From contig JAGVQG010000025.1 of the NCBI GenBank assembly GCA_020051845.1, positions 1 through 40,753 on the forward strand: DNA of 40,753 nt, read 5' to 3'. The notes under the pieces are model-generated. The model searched no databases. It worked only from the letters and a program-made list of their open reading frames with translations, and was not told the DNA's origin. Position numbers and translations under genes: made by a program. The stretch is from an archaeon. Its GTDB lineage: Archaea > Nanobdellota > Nanobdellia > Woesearchaeales > ARS49. Shown here piece after piece: positions 9,009 to 17,608 of this stretch (position 1 is the first letter of the stretch; each line of letters starts with the position of its first letter).

Positions 9009-10250
9009 TCACCGGATCACATCCAAGAATCCCGAAAAAATTCGGGATATCTCTTGTTTAGAATATTTTTCGCCGATATGGGTTCTGCATATCATGCCGT
9101 TCTTTTTGACAAGATTGTGCTGCTCTGAATAACGTGATATCTCATCCCGCAATCCTCTCGATGATCCTGTCGGAACCAAAGTGGCTCCGGCACACTTGCC
9201 CACTATATCCCTGAACCCCCCTATATCAGAAGCGATGATCGGCCTTCCTGCGGCCATCGCCTCGACAGCCACTCTTCCGAAAGCCTCTGCGCACAACGAA
9301 GGCATAGCGACGACATCGACACCAGAATAGAACACATCCATCGATGACTCAGGAACCTGGCCATGGAGTATAACCCGCTGGCCGAGCTTTTCCAGAAGCA
9401 ATCCTGCCAATGGCCCACTGCCCGCGACATGCAATTCCACGTCCAGGCCCTGCAATGCCTCAGCAAGTATACGTGCTCCTTTCGCCTCAGTAATCGCGCC
9501 CACATAACCTACGCGCAATCTTTTCTCGGGTTTGGGTAAAGGGAGCTTGAGCAGTTTTGTCGTGTCGACTGGATTCGACAACAGGGTGATACGCTCAGAC
9601 GGCACCCCATGTAACGTGAGCAGCGAGACCAGGCCACTGCCGATTGGAAGCCATGCCTTGATTCGTGGAATGCCTGACTGGAAATTCCTGTGGCGTCGAT
9701 AGAGCAGCATCCACGCAAAGGGATTGTTGCGCAAAAACCAGCCGTTCTGCATCTTCCCAAGCCCTCTTGACGCGCGGTAGCATGGGACGAACTCACTGAA
9801 CGAACAGCGTATGCCGCACTCCTTGCCGTATCTTATTCTGTCACCTTTGGGGCAGAAAATCACCGCGCTGTTCACATGACTAGTTATCGGGATTTTTGTC
9901 TCGCGAGAGAGACTCGATGCCAAGACAAGACTGGACGTATTCATGAGATGTATGATATCCGGCTGGTGCTTTCGCAGATACGCCCTACATTGCCTCAAAG
10001 CCGAGTTCTTGAATATCAAGTCCCGTTTCAGGTTGCCGGAGATTGTGTCTGGCCGGCCTGTTGTCATGCATCTCCTTATTTCCACTCCATCTAGAGTCTG
10101 CATGAACGGAGCATTCGACCTACTTGTCAGCACGGTGACCTGCCATCCCTCCTTGACAAGACCCTTGGCAAGCTGCTGCGCAGAACGCTCGCCTCCGCCT
10201 TTCTCGTCGGGCACCCAATATTCTGATATGATCAAGACCGTTCGATTCAT
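9009..10250 (-). CDS. Glycosyltransferase family 4
   Basis: ISEYWVPDEKGGGERSAQQLAKGL, VGYVGAITEAKGARIL, EAFGRVAVEAMAAGRPIIASDIGG; start MNRTV at 10250 because the longer ORF overlaps the upstream gene. Confidence 0.9.
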   Translation of the reverse strand: MNRTVLIISEYWVPDEKGGGERSAQQLAKGLVKEGWQVTVLTSRSNAPFMQTLDGVEIRRCMTTGRPDTISGNLKRDLIFKNSALRQCRAYLRKHQPDIIHLMNTSSLVLASSLSRETKIPITSHVNSAVIFCPKGDRIRYGKECGIRCSFSEFVPCYRASRGLGKMQNGWFLRNNPFAWMLLYRRHRNFQSGIPRIKAWLPIGSGLVSLLTLHGVPSERITLLSNPVDTTKLLKLPLPKPEKRLRVGYVGAITEAKGARILAEALQGLDVELHVAGSGPLAGLLLEKLGQRVILHGQVPESSMDVFYSGVDVVAMPSLCAEAFGRVAVEAMAAGRPIIASDIGGFRDIVGKCAGATLVPTGSSRGLRDEISRYSEQHNLVKKNGMICRTHIGEKYSKQEISRIFSGFLDVIR

Positions 10251-10297
10251 GGCTTGGAATCCCAGAATACCCCTTTTAAACGTTCTGCACAAGGCAT

Positions 10298-11383
10298 TCA
10301 GCGCACAAGCTCTTTCGCGGCTGAATAGACGTCGTCGACGGATATCAAGGACATATGATTGTGTTTCGCGCAATTCGTGCCAGTCTGTCCCTTATGCACG
10401 TTTATGCATGGCGTTGGAATCACTGGCTTGTAGACGAAAGCGTTGCCTTTTCCGAAAGGAGCGAGCACCGCAGGATCGGTCGGACAGAATATACCTAATG
10501 TGCGCACACCCTGGGCAGCGGCTATGTGCATGCTTCCTGTGTCGTTCGATACCATGGCGTCGAAACGCTCGACGAGCGCGAAGAATGCTCGTAGTGAGAG
10601 TCTGCCTGCCGCGTCGATGACATTGCGTTTCTCTTTCATCATCGATATTACTTGTTCATTGACAGTCTTGTCGAAAGGCGCTCCGACAAACACGATCTTG
10701 AATCCATCACTGACAAGTCTGTCGCAGAGTTGCGCGTATTTCTCCGCTGGCCAACGACGCGAATGTCCTGATTCTGCCGTCCCCGCACCAATACCGATCA
10801 CTCTATCCTTGTCCCCCACCCCATTCGCCCGAATGAAATCAAGAGCTGATTTCTTATCATCGTCAGAATACTGCATCTTCACGAGCGATGTCGGCGTCGA
10901 TGTGATTCCAAGTGGTCTCGCAAGGTCCATGTAAGTCAGTACAAAGTTCTGGTCGTCACGATAGAAAATCCGCGTATCATACAGCAGTCTTCGGATGCCG
11001 TGGTCAAATCCTATCCTGAACTTCGAAACATGATACGAGAGTATCGCGGACATGTTGAGATACGGTTCGCAGTCGATGCAAATATCGTAGTGGTTCGGTC
11101 GGGTGATCGTTTGTGGTAATGAAAGAACTTCGTTGATGAACGGCTGGCCCGTGTAAGCCACCCTGTTACGCTCGCGCACAATCACATCAATCGTTGCTTC
11201 AGGAAATCGTTCATGGATAGATTTAATCATCGGCAATGTGACTATCGACTCCCCGACGGCCCATAGCTTGATGATGCATATGCGTTTTGGCGACGGAGGC
11301 ATCTTTCTTCGGCGCGAGAACGGCCAGAGCATCACGACGAGCACCGCCCCGACGTATCTGTCGATGAGATGTTGGATTGACAT
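10298..11383 (-). CDS. Glycosyltransferase family 9 (heptosyltransferase-like)
   Basis: ICIIKLWAVGESIVTLPMIKS, SNDTGSMHIAAAQGVRTLGIFCPTDP. Confidence 0.87.
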   Translation of the reverse strand: MSIQHLIDRYVGAVLVVMLWPFSRRRKMPPSPKRICIIKLWAVGESIVTLPMIKSIHERFPEATIDVIVRERNRVAYTGQPFINEVLSLPQTITRPNHYDICIDCEPYLNMSAILSYHVSKFRIGFDHGIRRLLYDTRIFYRDDQNFVLTYMDLARPLGITSTPTSLVKMQYSDDDKKSALDFIRANGVGDKDRVIGIGAGTAESGHSRRWPAEKYAQLCDRLVSDGFKIVFVGAPFDKTVNEQVISMMKEKRNVIDAAGRLSLRAFFALVERFDAMVSNDTGSMHIAAAQGVRTLGIFCPTDPAVLAPFGKGNAFVYKPVIPTPCINVHKGQTGTNCAKHNHMSLISVDDVYSAAKELVR

Positions 11384-11434
11384 ATGACGGCACCCATTGA
11401 ATGGCTATAAAAATCTTGAGGAAGTGAAGAACTA

Positions 11435-12373
11435 CTACGACCTGCGCTGCTTGAGCCACTCTATCGTCTTGGCGACCCCTTCCTTTACGCTCACGCGTGG
11501 CTCGAATCCAAGTAGGGACTTGGCCTTTGTTATATCCGCGCGCGAATGCTTCACATCGCCCAAGCGCGCCGCGGTGTATTCGGGTTTGATCTGAGTACCA
11601 AGATTGTCGTTTATCATGCGCACTAATTGATTTATCGTGATGCTTGTACCTGTTGCGATGTTTATCGTATGACCCGCAACCTTGGGCGCCGTGCAAGCCA
11701 GGATGTTCGCCTCGACGTTGTTTTGCACGAATGTGAAGTCCCTGCTCTGTTCACCATCACCATATATCGTCGGCGACAATCCATCAAGCATGGTGTTGAT
11801 GAATAGTGGGATTGCTGCCGCGTAGGGCGAATGAGGATCCTGTCGTGGACCGAAGACATTGAAATAGCGAAGGTTCACTGTCTGCATTCCGTACAAGTCG
11901 TTGAATACCGTCGCGTAGTGCTCACAGCATATCTTCTGGACCGCGTACGGAGATAATGGTTTGGGTGGCACGCTTTCGTTCATCACAGGGAAGTCCTGGT
12001 CGCCATATGCTGCCGCGCTTGCTGACAGCACTAAGCGCTTACAACCCGCATCCCGTGCGGCGACTAGCACTACAAGTGTGCCTGTCGTGTTGGTTTCATT
12101 TGTTTTTATCGGGTCTTTCACCGACATCGGCACACCGACGTCTGCGGCGCAATGTATCACATAATCGACGCCTTCGCAGACCTTCTTCATTGTAGAAAGT
12201 GAGACTATGTCGCCTTCGATGAACTGTATGCTGTCCCAGACCTCAGCAAGGTTCTTTTTGTGTCCTGTGCTGAGATTGTCGAGTACCCTGACCGTGTGTC
12301 CCCTCTGAACTAGCTCGTGGACCGTGTTGCTTCCGATGAATCCTGCTCCGCCAGTGACTAGAAATACGCTCAC
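11435..12373 (-). CDS. NAD-dependent epimerase (UDP-glucose 4-epimerase-like)
   Basis: VTGGAGFIGSNTVHEL, SASAAAYGD, YAVQK, RYFNVFGPRQDP. Confidence 0.88.
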   Translation of the reverse strand: MSVFLVTGGAGFIGSNTVHELVQRGHTVRVLDNLSTGHKKNLAEVWDSIQFIEGDIVSLSTMKKVCEGVDYVIHCAADVGVPMSVKDPIKTNETNTTGTLVVLVAARDAGCKRLVLSASAAAYGDQDFPVMNESVPPKPLSPYAVQKICCEHYATVFNDLYGMQTVNLRYFNVFGPRQDPHSPYAAAIPLFINTMLDGLSPTIYGDGEQSRDFTFVQNNVEANILACTAPKVAGHTINIATGTSITINQLVRMINDNLGTQIKPEYTAARLGDVKHSRADITKAKSLLGFEPRVSVKEGVAKTIEWLKQRRS

Positions 12374-13104
12374 TTACCGAACCTCTCGTTGACTTCCTTG
12401 AGTTGGTCATGGCTGCCTATGTCATACCATGCATCCGTGAACCTGAACGCGAATACTGAGCGTTGCTCGACAAGCATCTTGATGAGGTCTCCTGAGTTAT
12501 CGAGGCGCTGGCCTCCCTTTAGTTTCTCACGCATGAATGCCAGGTCATCGCGCATGAAAAGGTAGCATGCCGTCGAAACAAGGCTGGTCTTGGGGTTCTG
12601 CGGCTTCTCCTCGAACCCTATCACTCGGCCTTCGGCGTTGGTCTCGACTATCCCATATTTGCCCGCTGCCTTTGATTTGTCCTGGATATCGAAAACCGCG
12701 ACAATCGATTTTTTCTTCATGAAGTACTCACGTATCATGTTGCGCAGATCGAAATCAAACAGATTGTCACCCGCGATCACGAGGACATCATCATCTATGC
12801 GTGCCTGTGTCAGCACATAATTGATGTCGCCGACCGCGCCGAGTCTGTCTTCATTGGTCTTCGTGTGGTCATTTATGATGATTATCTGCGCCTTGGACTT
12901 GGCGGACACTGACCATTCCATGAAATGAGGGTAAAACTTGTCGTTTGTCACGACATAGATTGTGTCGACGGCCACCTTGTCGATTTTCTCGATGATGTGG
13001 TTGATCATCGGTTTGCCCGCAACGGTTAGCAATGGCTTTGGCTGGTTCAAAGTCAAAGGATAGAGACGTGTCGCATAACCCGCTGCGAGGATGATTGCTT
13101 TCAT
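12370..13104 (-). CDS. Sugar-1-phosphate nucleotidyltransferase
   Basis: IILAAGYATRLYPLTLNQPKPLL, IAGDNLFDFD, FEEKP; ATGA overlap with the downstream SDR. Confidence 0.88.
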   Translation of the reverse strand: MKAIILAAGYATRLYPLTLNQPKPLLTVAGKPMINHIIEKIDKVAVDTIYVVTNDKFYPHFMEWSVSAKSKAQIIIINDHTKTNEDRLGAVGDINYVLTQARIDDDVLVIAGDNLFDFDLRNMIREYFMKKKSIVAVFDIQDKSKAAGKYGIVETNAEGRVIGFEEKPQNPKTSLVSTACYLFMRDDLAFMREKLKGGQRLDNSGDLIKMLVEQRSVFAFRFTDAWYDIGSHDQLKEVNERFGK

Positions 13105-13186
13105 TGGTCTTACTGCATAGACCTCTCTATAAAAACATTATGATGGTCACGCTTATGACACTGCTGCGGTTGCTGACGCATAAATC

Positions 13187-13195
13187 CTTATATAG
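13187..13195 (+). promoter_or_regulatory. TATA box for the GT2 at 13217
   Basis: cttatatag, about 26 nt from ATG. Confidence 0.6.
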
Positions 13196-13216
13196 AATCA
13201 ACCACAGCTCGCAGCC

Positions 13217-13903
13217 ATGAACGGCAAAGTTGAGCTGTCAGTCGTTGTCCCGTTTTATAACGAACAGGAGAACGCAGCTTCTGTCATCAATGATCTGAGG
13301 AAGCTGTTGCCATCAAGTCTTTCCTATGAAATTATCGCTGTGGACAACGGCTCACGTGATGACACCGCAGCTGTCCTGCGTTCGCTCGAATCCGACATTG
13401 TCAAGGTAGTGACTGTTCCGGTTAACAAAGGCTACGGTCTGGGGGTTCGCACCGGTCTTGAAAATGCTTCGGGCAGGGTTGTCGGATGGACTGACGGTGA
13501 TGGACAGGTGCCTGCTGGCGCTGTGTTGGATGCTTACAATATGCTTGAAAAAACAGGATGCGATATGATAAAAACACGTCGGGTCAGCAGGAACGACGGT
13601 CTTATGCGCAAAGTTGCTTCCCGTGTCTTCTCATCTATGCTGTTTGTCATGTTCGGGCTTTCATATCCTGATATTAACGCGAAACCCAAGATGTTCCTTC
13701 GCGAACATCTGCGTGAGATGAGCGTGCGCTCGGATGATTGGTTTCTTGACACCGAGATCATGCTTTCTGCGAAGAGAATGGGACTGGACGTGCGCACCAT
13801 AGATATAGTGTTCAGCAAACGAAAGAATGGTAGATCGAATATTAAGATCGGCACTATCCTACAATTCATCAAGAATGCCATAATGCACAGGTTCAGAAGA
13901 TGA
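13217..13903 (+). CDS. Glycosyltransferase family 2
   Basis: LSVVVPFYNEQENAASVINDL, WTDGDGQVP; TATA cttatatag about 26 nt upstream. Confidence 0.85.
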   Translation: MNGKVELSVVVPFYNEQENAASVINDLRKLLPSSLSYEIIAVDNGSRDDTAAVLRSLESDIVKVVTVPVNKGYGLGVRTGLENASGRVVGWTDGDGQVPAGAVLDAYNMLEKTGCDMIKTRRVSRNDGLMRKVASRVFSSMLFVMFGLSYPDINAKPKMFLREHLREMSVRSDDWFLDTEIMLSAKRMGLDVRTIDIVFSKRKNGRSNIKIGTILQFIKNAIMHRFRR

Positions 13904-14838
13904 TGCTATCGGGAATGCGTTTTGTTGTGACGGGTGGAGCAGGTTTCATGGGCTGCCATCTGGTAAGGCGACTTCTCAATGAGGGAGCGGATGTGCAAAT
14001 CCTTGACCGGTGCGATGGGATTCCGTCACCCCTTGATGACTTACGTACGAAGATATTATTGCATGACATCGATATCACGAACAAGGAAGATGTCATGCGG
14101 ATTGTCAAAGATATAAAGCCGACCCATATCATCCATCTTGCAGCGATCGTCAACGCAGCCAGGCCTGAAAGGATGCTGCACCGAGCGATCGAGGTGAATA
14201 TCGGAGGCACGCTGAATACTCTTGAGGCCTCGCGAGCTGTAGGGTGCTCATCCTTCGTCTTTGTCAGCACTAGTGACGTTTACGGACCTGCCGCCACTCC
14301 ATTCAAGGAAGACGCACCCCTTGACCCTCGTAATCCCTACGCATTCACTAAAGCTTCATCTGAACTCCTTTGCTTGATGGCCAATCACACCAATGGACAG
14401 CCTGTTACGATAGTGCGACCTTTCACAACATATGGCCCTGGCCAGAAGCCATTCATGCTTGTCACGCATGTGATCACCAACGCACTTATGGATTCATCCA
14501 TCAAGACCACCGCCGGCGCCCAGTGCAGGGAGATAAATTATGTTGATGACATCGTCGATGGACTTGTGCGGGCTGCTGTCACGCCAAAAGCTATAGGCCA
14601 AATAATCAATCTTGGTTGTGGAATAGAGCTTCCTGTCTTGAGTATAGTCAGGCGCATAGTCGAGATGTGTGGAAAGGATCAGTCTCTTATTGACGCAACA
14701 ATGCCGTACAGAGATGATGAGGTATGGCATATGCGGGCCGACAATTCAAAAGCGCGTGATCTGCTGGGATGGAGCCCTAAGGTTTCCATAGAAGACGGCC
14801 TCAAGATGACGATCGATTGGTATAAAGAACACCGCTGA
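13900..14838 (+). CDS. NAD-dependent epimerase/dehydratase (SDR)
   Basis: VTGGAGFMGCHL, STSDVYG, YAFTK, MPYRDDEVWHMRADNSKARDLLGW; ATGA overlap with the GT2. Confidence 0.87.
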   Translation: MMLSGMRFVVTGGAGFMGCHLVRRLLNEGADVQILDRCDGIPSPLDDLRTKILLHDIDITNKEDVMRIVKDIKPTHIIHLAAIVNAARPERMLHRAIEVNIGGTLNTLEASRAVGCSSFVFVSTSDVYGPAATPFKEDAPLDPRNPYAFTKASSELLCLMANHTNGQPVTIVRPFTTYGPGQKPFMLVTHVITNALMDSSIKTTAGAQCREINYVDDIVDGLVRAAVTPKAIGQIINLGCGIELPVLSIVRRIVEMCGKDQSLIDATMPYRDDEVWHMRADNSKARDLLGWSPKVSIEDGLKMTIDWYKEHR

Positions 14839-14857
14839 TTAATTGACCACATCAAAA

Positions 14858-15931
14858 TTAGTTAATGTGCGGGCTTGATTTCTTCGATAGTGCCATGAAT
14901 TCTTCTATCTGTGATTTGCATAATACATATGCATCCGAAGAGTTGTATGATCCATACCATTCTACCACAAAGCGTAGCGCGGTGTCGATATCAAGAACGG
15001 GTTTCCAACCGAGATGGAAGTAAGATTTGCTAGAATCCAGGCTCAGGAACCTTGTCTCGTGCGGGGCATTTCCTCCAGATATGTCATTCCAACTACCCTC
15101 TCCCATCATTCTGATTATCCTCTCGACGACCTCACGGACCGTGATTATGGAATCATGCGTCGGCCCGAAATTCCACGGGCCTTCGAATCTATCATTCTCT
15201 GAAAGGCGTGCGCCCAAAAGAAGATAACCATTAAGTGGATCGAGTACGTGTTGCCAAGGACGGGTGGAACTTGGGTTGCGCACCTGCACAGGTGTTTTCG
15301 CGAGTAGCGCACGCATCACGTCGGGGACGATTCGGTTGCGCGACCAATCTCCGCCGCCGATGACATTGCCTGCTCGAGCGGATGCGCAACGTATGTCTTT
15401 TCCAGAGAAGAAAGATTTCGTGTAAGAGTTCACGACGTGCTCTGCACAGCTTTTGCTGGCGCTGTACGGATCCACACCGCCCAATTCATCATTCTCCTTG
15501 TATCCCCAAATGTGCTCCTTGTTCGCGTAGCATTTATCCGATGTTATTGCGACCGTTATTGGCGTGTTTGATTTTCGGACGCACTCCAGCACATTGGTTG
15601 TGCCTATCACATTGGTCGTGAATGTCGTGACAGGATCATCATATGATTCGAGCACCAGTGGCTGGGCCGCGAGATGGAAAACGACGTCAGGATCATGCTC
15701 ACTGAACGCGTTTCGTAGCTCCTCAAGATTACGAACGTCTCCCCTGACATCGACGATTCGCTTACCTAGATTGGTCACGCCGAAGACTCCATCCTGGTAT
15801 ATCGGATCCAGCGCATAGCCAACGACTTTGGCACCTAGCGATTCAAGCCACAACGACAACCAGGAACCCTTGAATCCCGTATGACCCGTGACGAGGACGG
15901 TCTTGCCCCGGTAGAAATCAGCATAGTCCAA
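14858..15931 (-). CDS. rfbG: CDP-glucose 4,6-dehydratase
   Basis: DFYRGKTVLVTGHTGFKGSWLSLWLESLGAKVVGYALDP, TSDKCYANKE, DPYSASKSCAE; follows the cytidylyltransferase. TTG start at 15931 with SD GGAGGAAA preferred over ORF-track 15964. Confidence 0.85.
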   Translation of the reverse strand: MDYADFYRGKTVLVTGHTGFKGSWLSLWLESLGAKVVGYALDPIYQDGVFGVTNLGKRIVDVRGDVRNLEELRNAFSEHDPDVVFHLAAQPLVLESYDDPVTTFTTNVIGTTNVLECVRKSNTPITVAITSDKCYANKEHIWGYKENDELGGVDPYSASKSCAEHVVNSYTKSFFSGKDIRCASARAGNVIGGGDWSRNRIVPDVMRALLAKTPVQVRNPSSTRPWQHVLDPLNGYLLLGARLSENDRFEGPWNFGPTHDSIITVREVVERIIRMMGEGSWNDISGGNAPHETRFLSLDSSKSYFHLGWKPVLDIDTALRFVVEWYGSYNSSDAYVLCKSQIEEFMALSKKSSPHIN

Positions 15932-15932
15932 A

Positions 15933-16718
15933 CTATTTCCTCCAGACCGCCCATGGAGCACCATTGCTCCACATGCGGTTCATCTCAAGCAGATCCTTGT
16001 ATGTATCTATGCATGACCACATGCCGTCGTGCTTGTAAATCATCAGATTGCCTTCGGCCGAGACTTTCTCGAGCGGTTCACGTTCGAGCTGCAATGTATC
16101 GTCACCTTCTAGATAATCGAAGAACTCCGGTTCGAAGACGAAAAACCCGCCATTGATGTAGCTGCCAGTGACCTGGGGTTTCTCCTTGAAATCTATAACT
16201 GTGTTTTCCCTTATGTTCAGCTCACCCCAACGGGATGATGGCCTAACACCCGTCACTGTCGCGGTCTTGCCATGTTTTTTGTGGAAATCGAAAAGTTTGC
16301 CTATGTCGACATCAGCCACTCCGTCACCATATGTAGCCATGAATGTCTCTTGGCCTATATATGGTCTCAATTTTCGAAGACGGGCGCCGGTCATGCACTC
16401 AAGCCCGGTGTCCACAAGTGTCACCTTGAAATCGTCTGTTTCCTCTCCGAAGAAATCAACCTTGTTTCTCTTTAGATCGACATGTACGTTCTGGTTGAGC
16501 GCGACGTAATTTAGGAAATAATTCTTTATTACATCCCCTCTGTATCCCAATGCAATTATGAAATTGTTGAATCCGTGATGGGCATACATCTTCATGATAT
16601 GCACTATGATCGGGATGTTGCCTACAAGAACCATGGGCTTAGGCTTGAATTCTGTCTCTTCACGCAGCCGCATTCCCATGCCTCCAGCAAATATAACGAC
16701 TTTAGTGTCCTGTGCCAT
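15933..16718 (-). CDS. rfbF: Glucose-1-phosphate cytidylyltransferase
   Basis: IFAGGMGMRLREETEFKPKPMVLVGNIPIIVHIMKMYAHHGFNNFIIALGYRGDVIKNYF is characteristic of RfbF. Confidence 0.9.
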   Translation of the reverse strand: MAQDTKVVIFAGGMGMRLREETEFKPKPMVLVGNIPIIVHIMKMYAHHGFNNFIIALGYRGDVIKNYFLNYVALNQNVHVDLKRNKVDFFGEETDDFKVTLVDTGLECMTGARLRKLRPYIGQETFMATYGDGVADVDIGKLFDFHKKHGKTATVTGVRPSSRWGELNIRENTVIDFKEKPQVTGSYINGGFFVFEPEFFDYLEGDDTLQLEREPLEKVSAEGNLMIYKHDGMWSCIDTYKDLLEMNRMWSNGAPWAVWRK

Positions 16719-16903
16719 GGCCCCGCTCCACAGAGCCCGAGGATAATCCGTCGAGCTTCATGATTTCATTCCGACTCATACGCTTTATTAATGTTTTGGA
16801 TATAAGCATCACATTATCAACGACGCATATCAAGTTCCTCCGATTTGGATTGTGACTTCTCCTGTGCAAAAGATTATATATCGACTGTCAGAAACCGCAT
16901 TTC

Positions 16904-17608
16904 ATGGCATCACATGTGCCTCGTAAATTCATCGAGGTCCTCCGAAAGACAGGCATGATGAGGGTCATCAACTCAGTCTATTCCACATTCTTCCGTTTCT
17001 TGAAATGGATCGCGTCTTTGATGGGTATGAACCCGCTGGACGCGGTTTACACTAAAGGGTTTTTCAAGGACGTCACAAAAGCCACGGCGCCAAGCGCGGC
17101 GATTGTCGCACGCTCAATCGTAGAATCTGTGGATGTCAAATCCACCATCGATGTGGGTTGCGGCCCTGGAGTTTACCTGCACGAGATGCAAAAACTCGAT
17201 GTCGAGGTGCTCGGGATCGACGGCAGCGCCCAATCCAGGCAACAATCCGTCCTTGATCCTTCGCTAATCATCCTCAAAAATGTCACAAAACCTCTGAACA
17301 TTGACCGTAGATTTGATGTCGTCATCTGTTTCGAAGTCGCAGAACACATACCAAAACAATCATCACAGGTACTGGTTTCGAACCTGGTTTCGCTCGGAGA
17401 CGTTGTTTTCTTCACCGCAGCACCTCCAGGACAAGGCGGCACCGACCATATAAACGAACAGCCGATGGAGTTCTGGACTGATCTTTTTGCCAGACAGAAC
17501 TTCCACCTAGATAAAGGCCTCACCGAATCAATCAGATCTGAATGGCGCGAGAAAGAAGTCGTGTGGTGGCTTCACAGGAACCTGATGATATTCAGGAAGT
17601 CGAAATGA
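16904..17608 (+). CDS. Class I SAM-dependent methyltransferase
   Basis: STIDVGCGPGVYLHEM, DVVICFEVAEHI; TATA attatata about 27 nt upstream. Confidence 0.8.
   Translation: MASHVPRKFIEVLRKTGMMRVINSVYSTFFRFLKWIASLMGMNPLDAVYTKGFFKDVTKATAPSAAIVARSIVESVDVKSTIDVGCGPGVYLHEMQKLDVEVLGIDGSAQSRQQSVLDPSLIILKNVTKPLNIDRRFDVVICFEVAEHIPKQSSQVLVSNLVSLGDVVFFTAAPPGQGGTDHINEQPMEFWTDLFARQNFHLDKGLTESIRSEWREKEVVWWLHRNLMIFRKSK

Noticed and set aside
9943-10620. 225-aa plus-strand ORF
   Set aside because: Antisense to the GT4 and GT9 genes.
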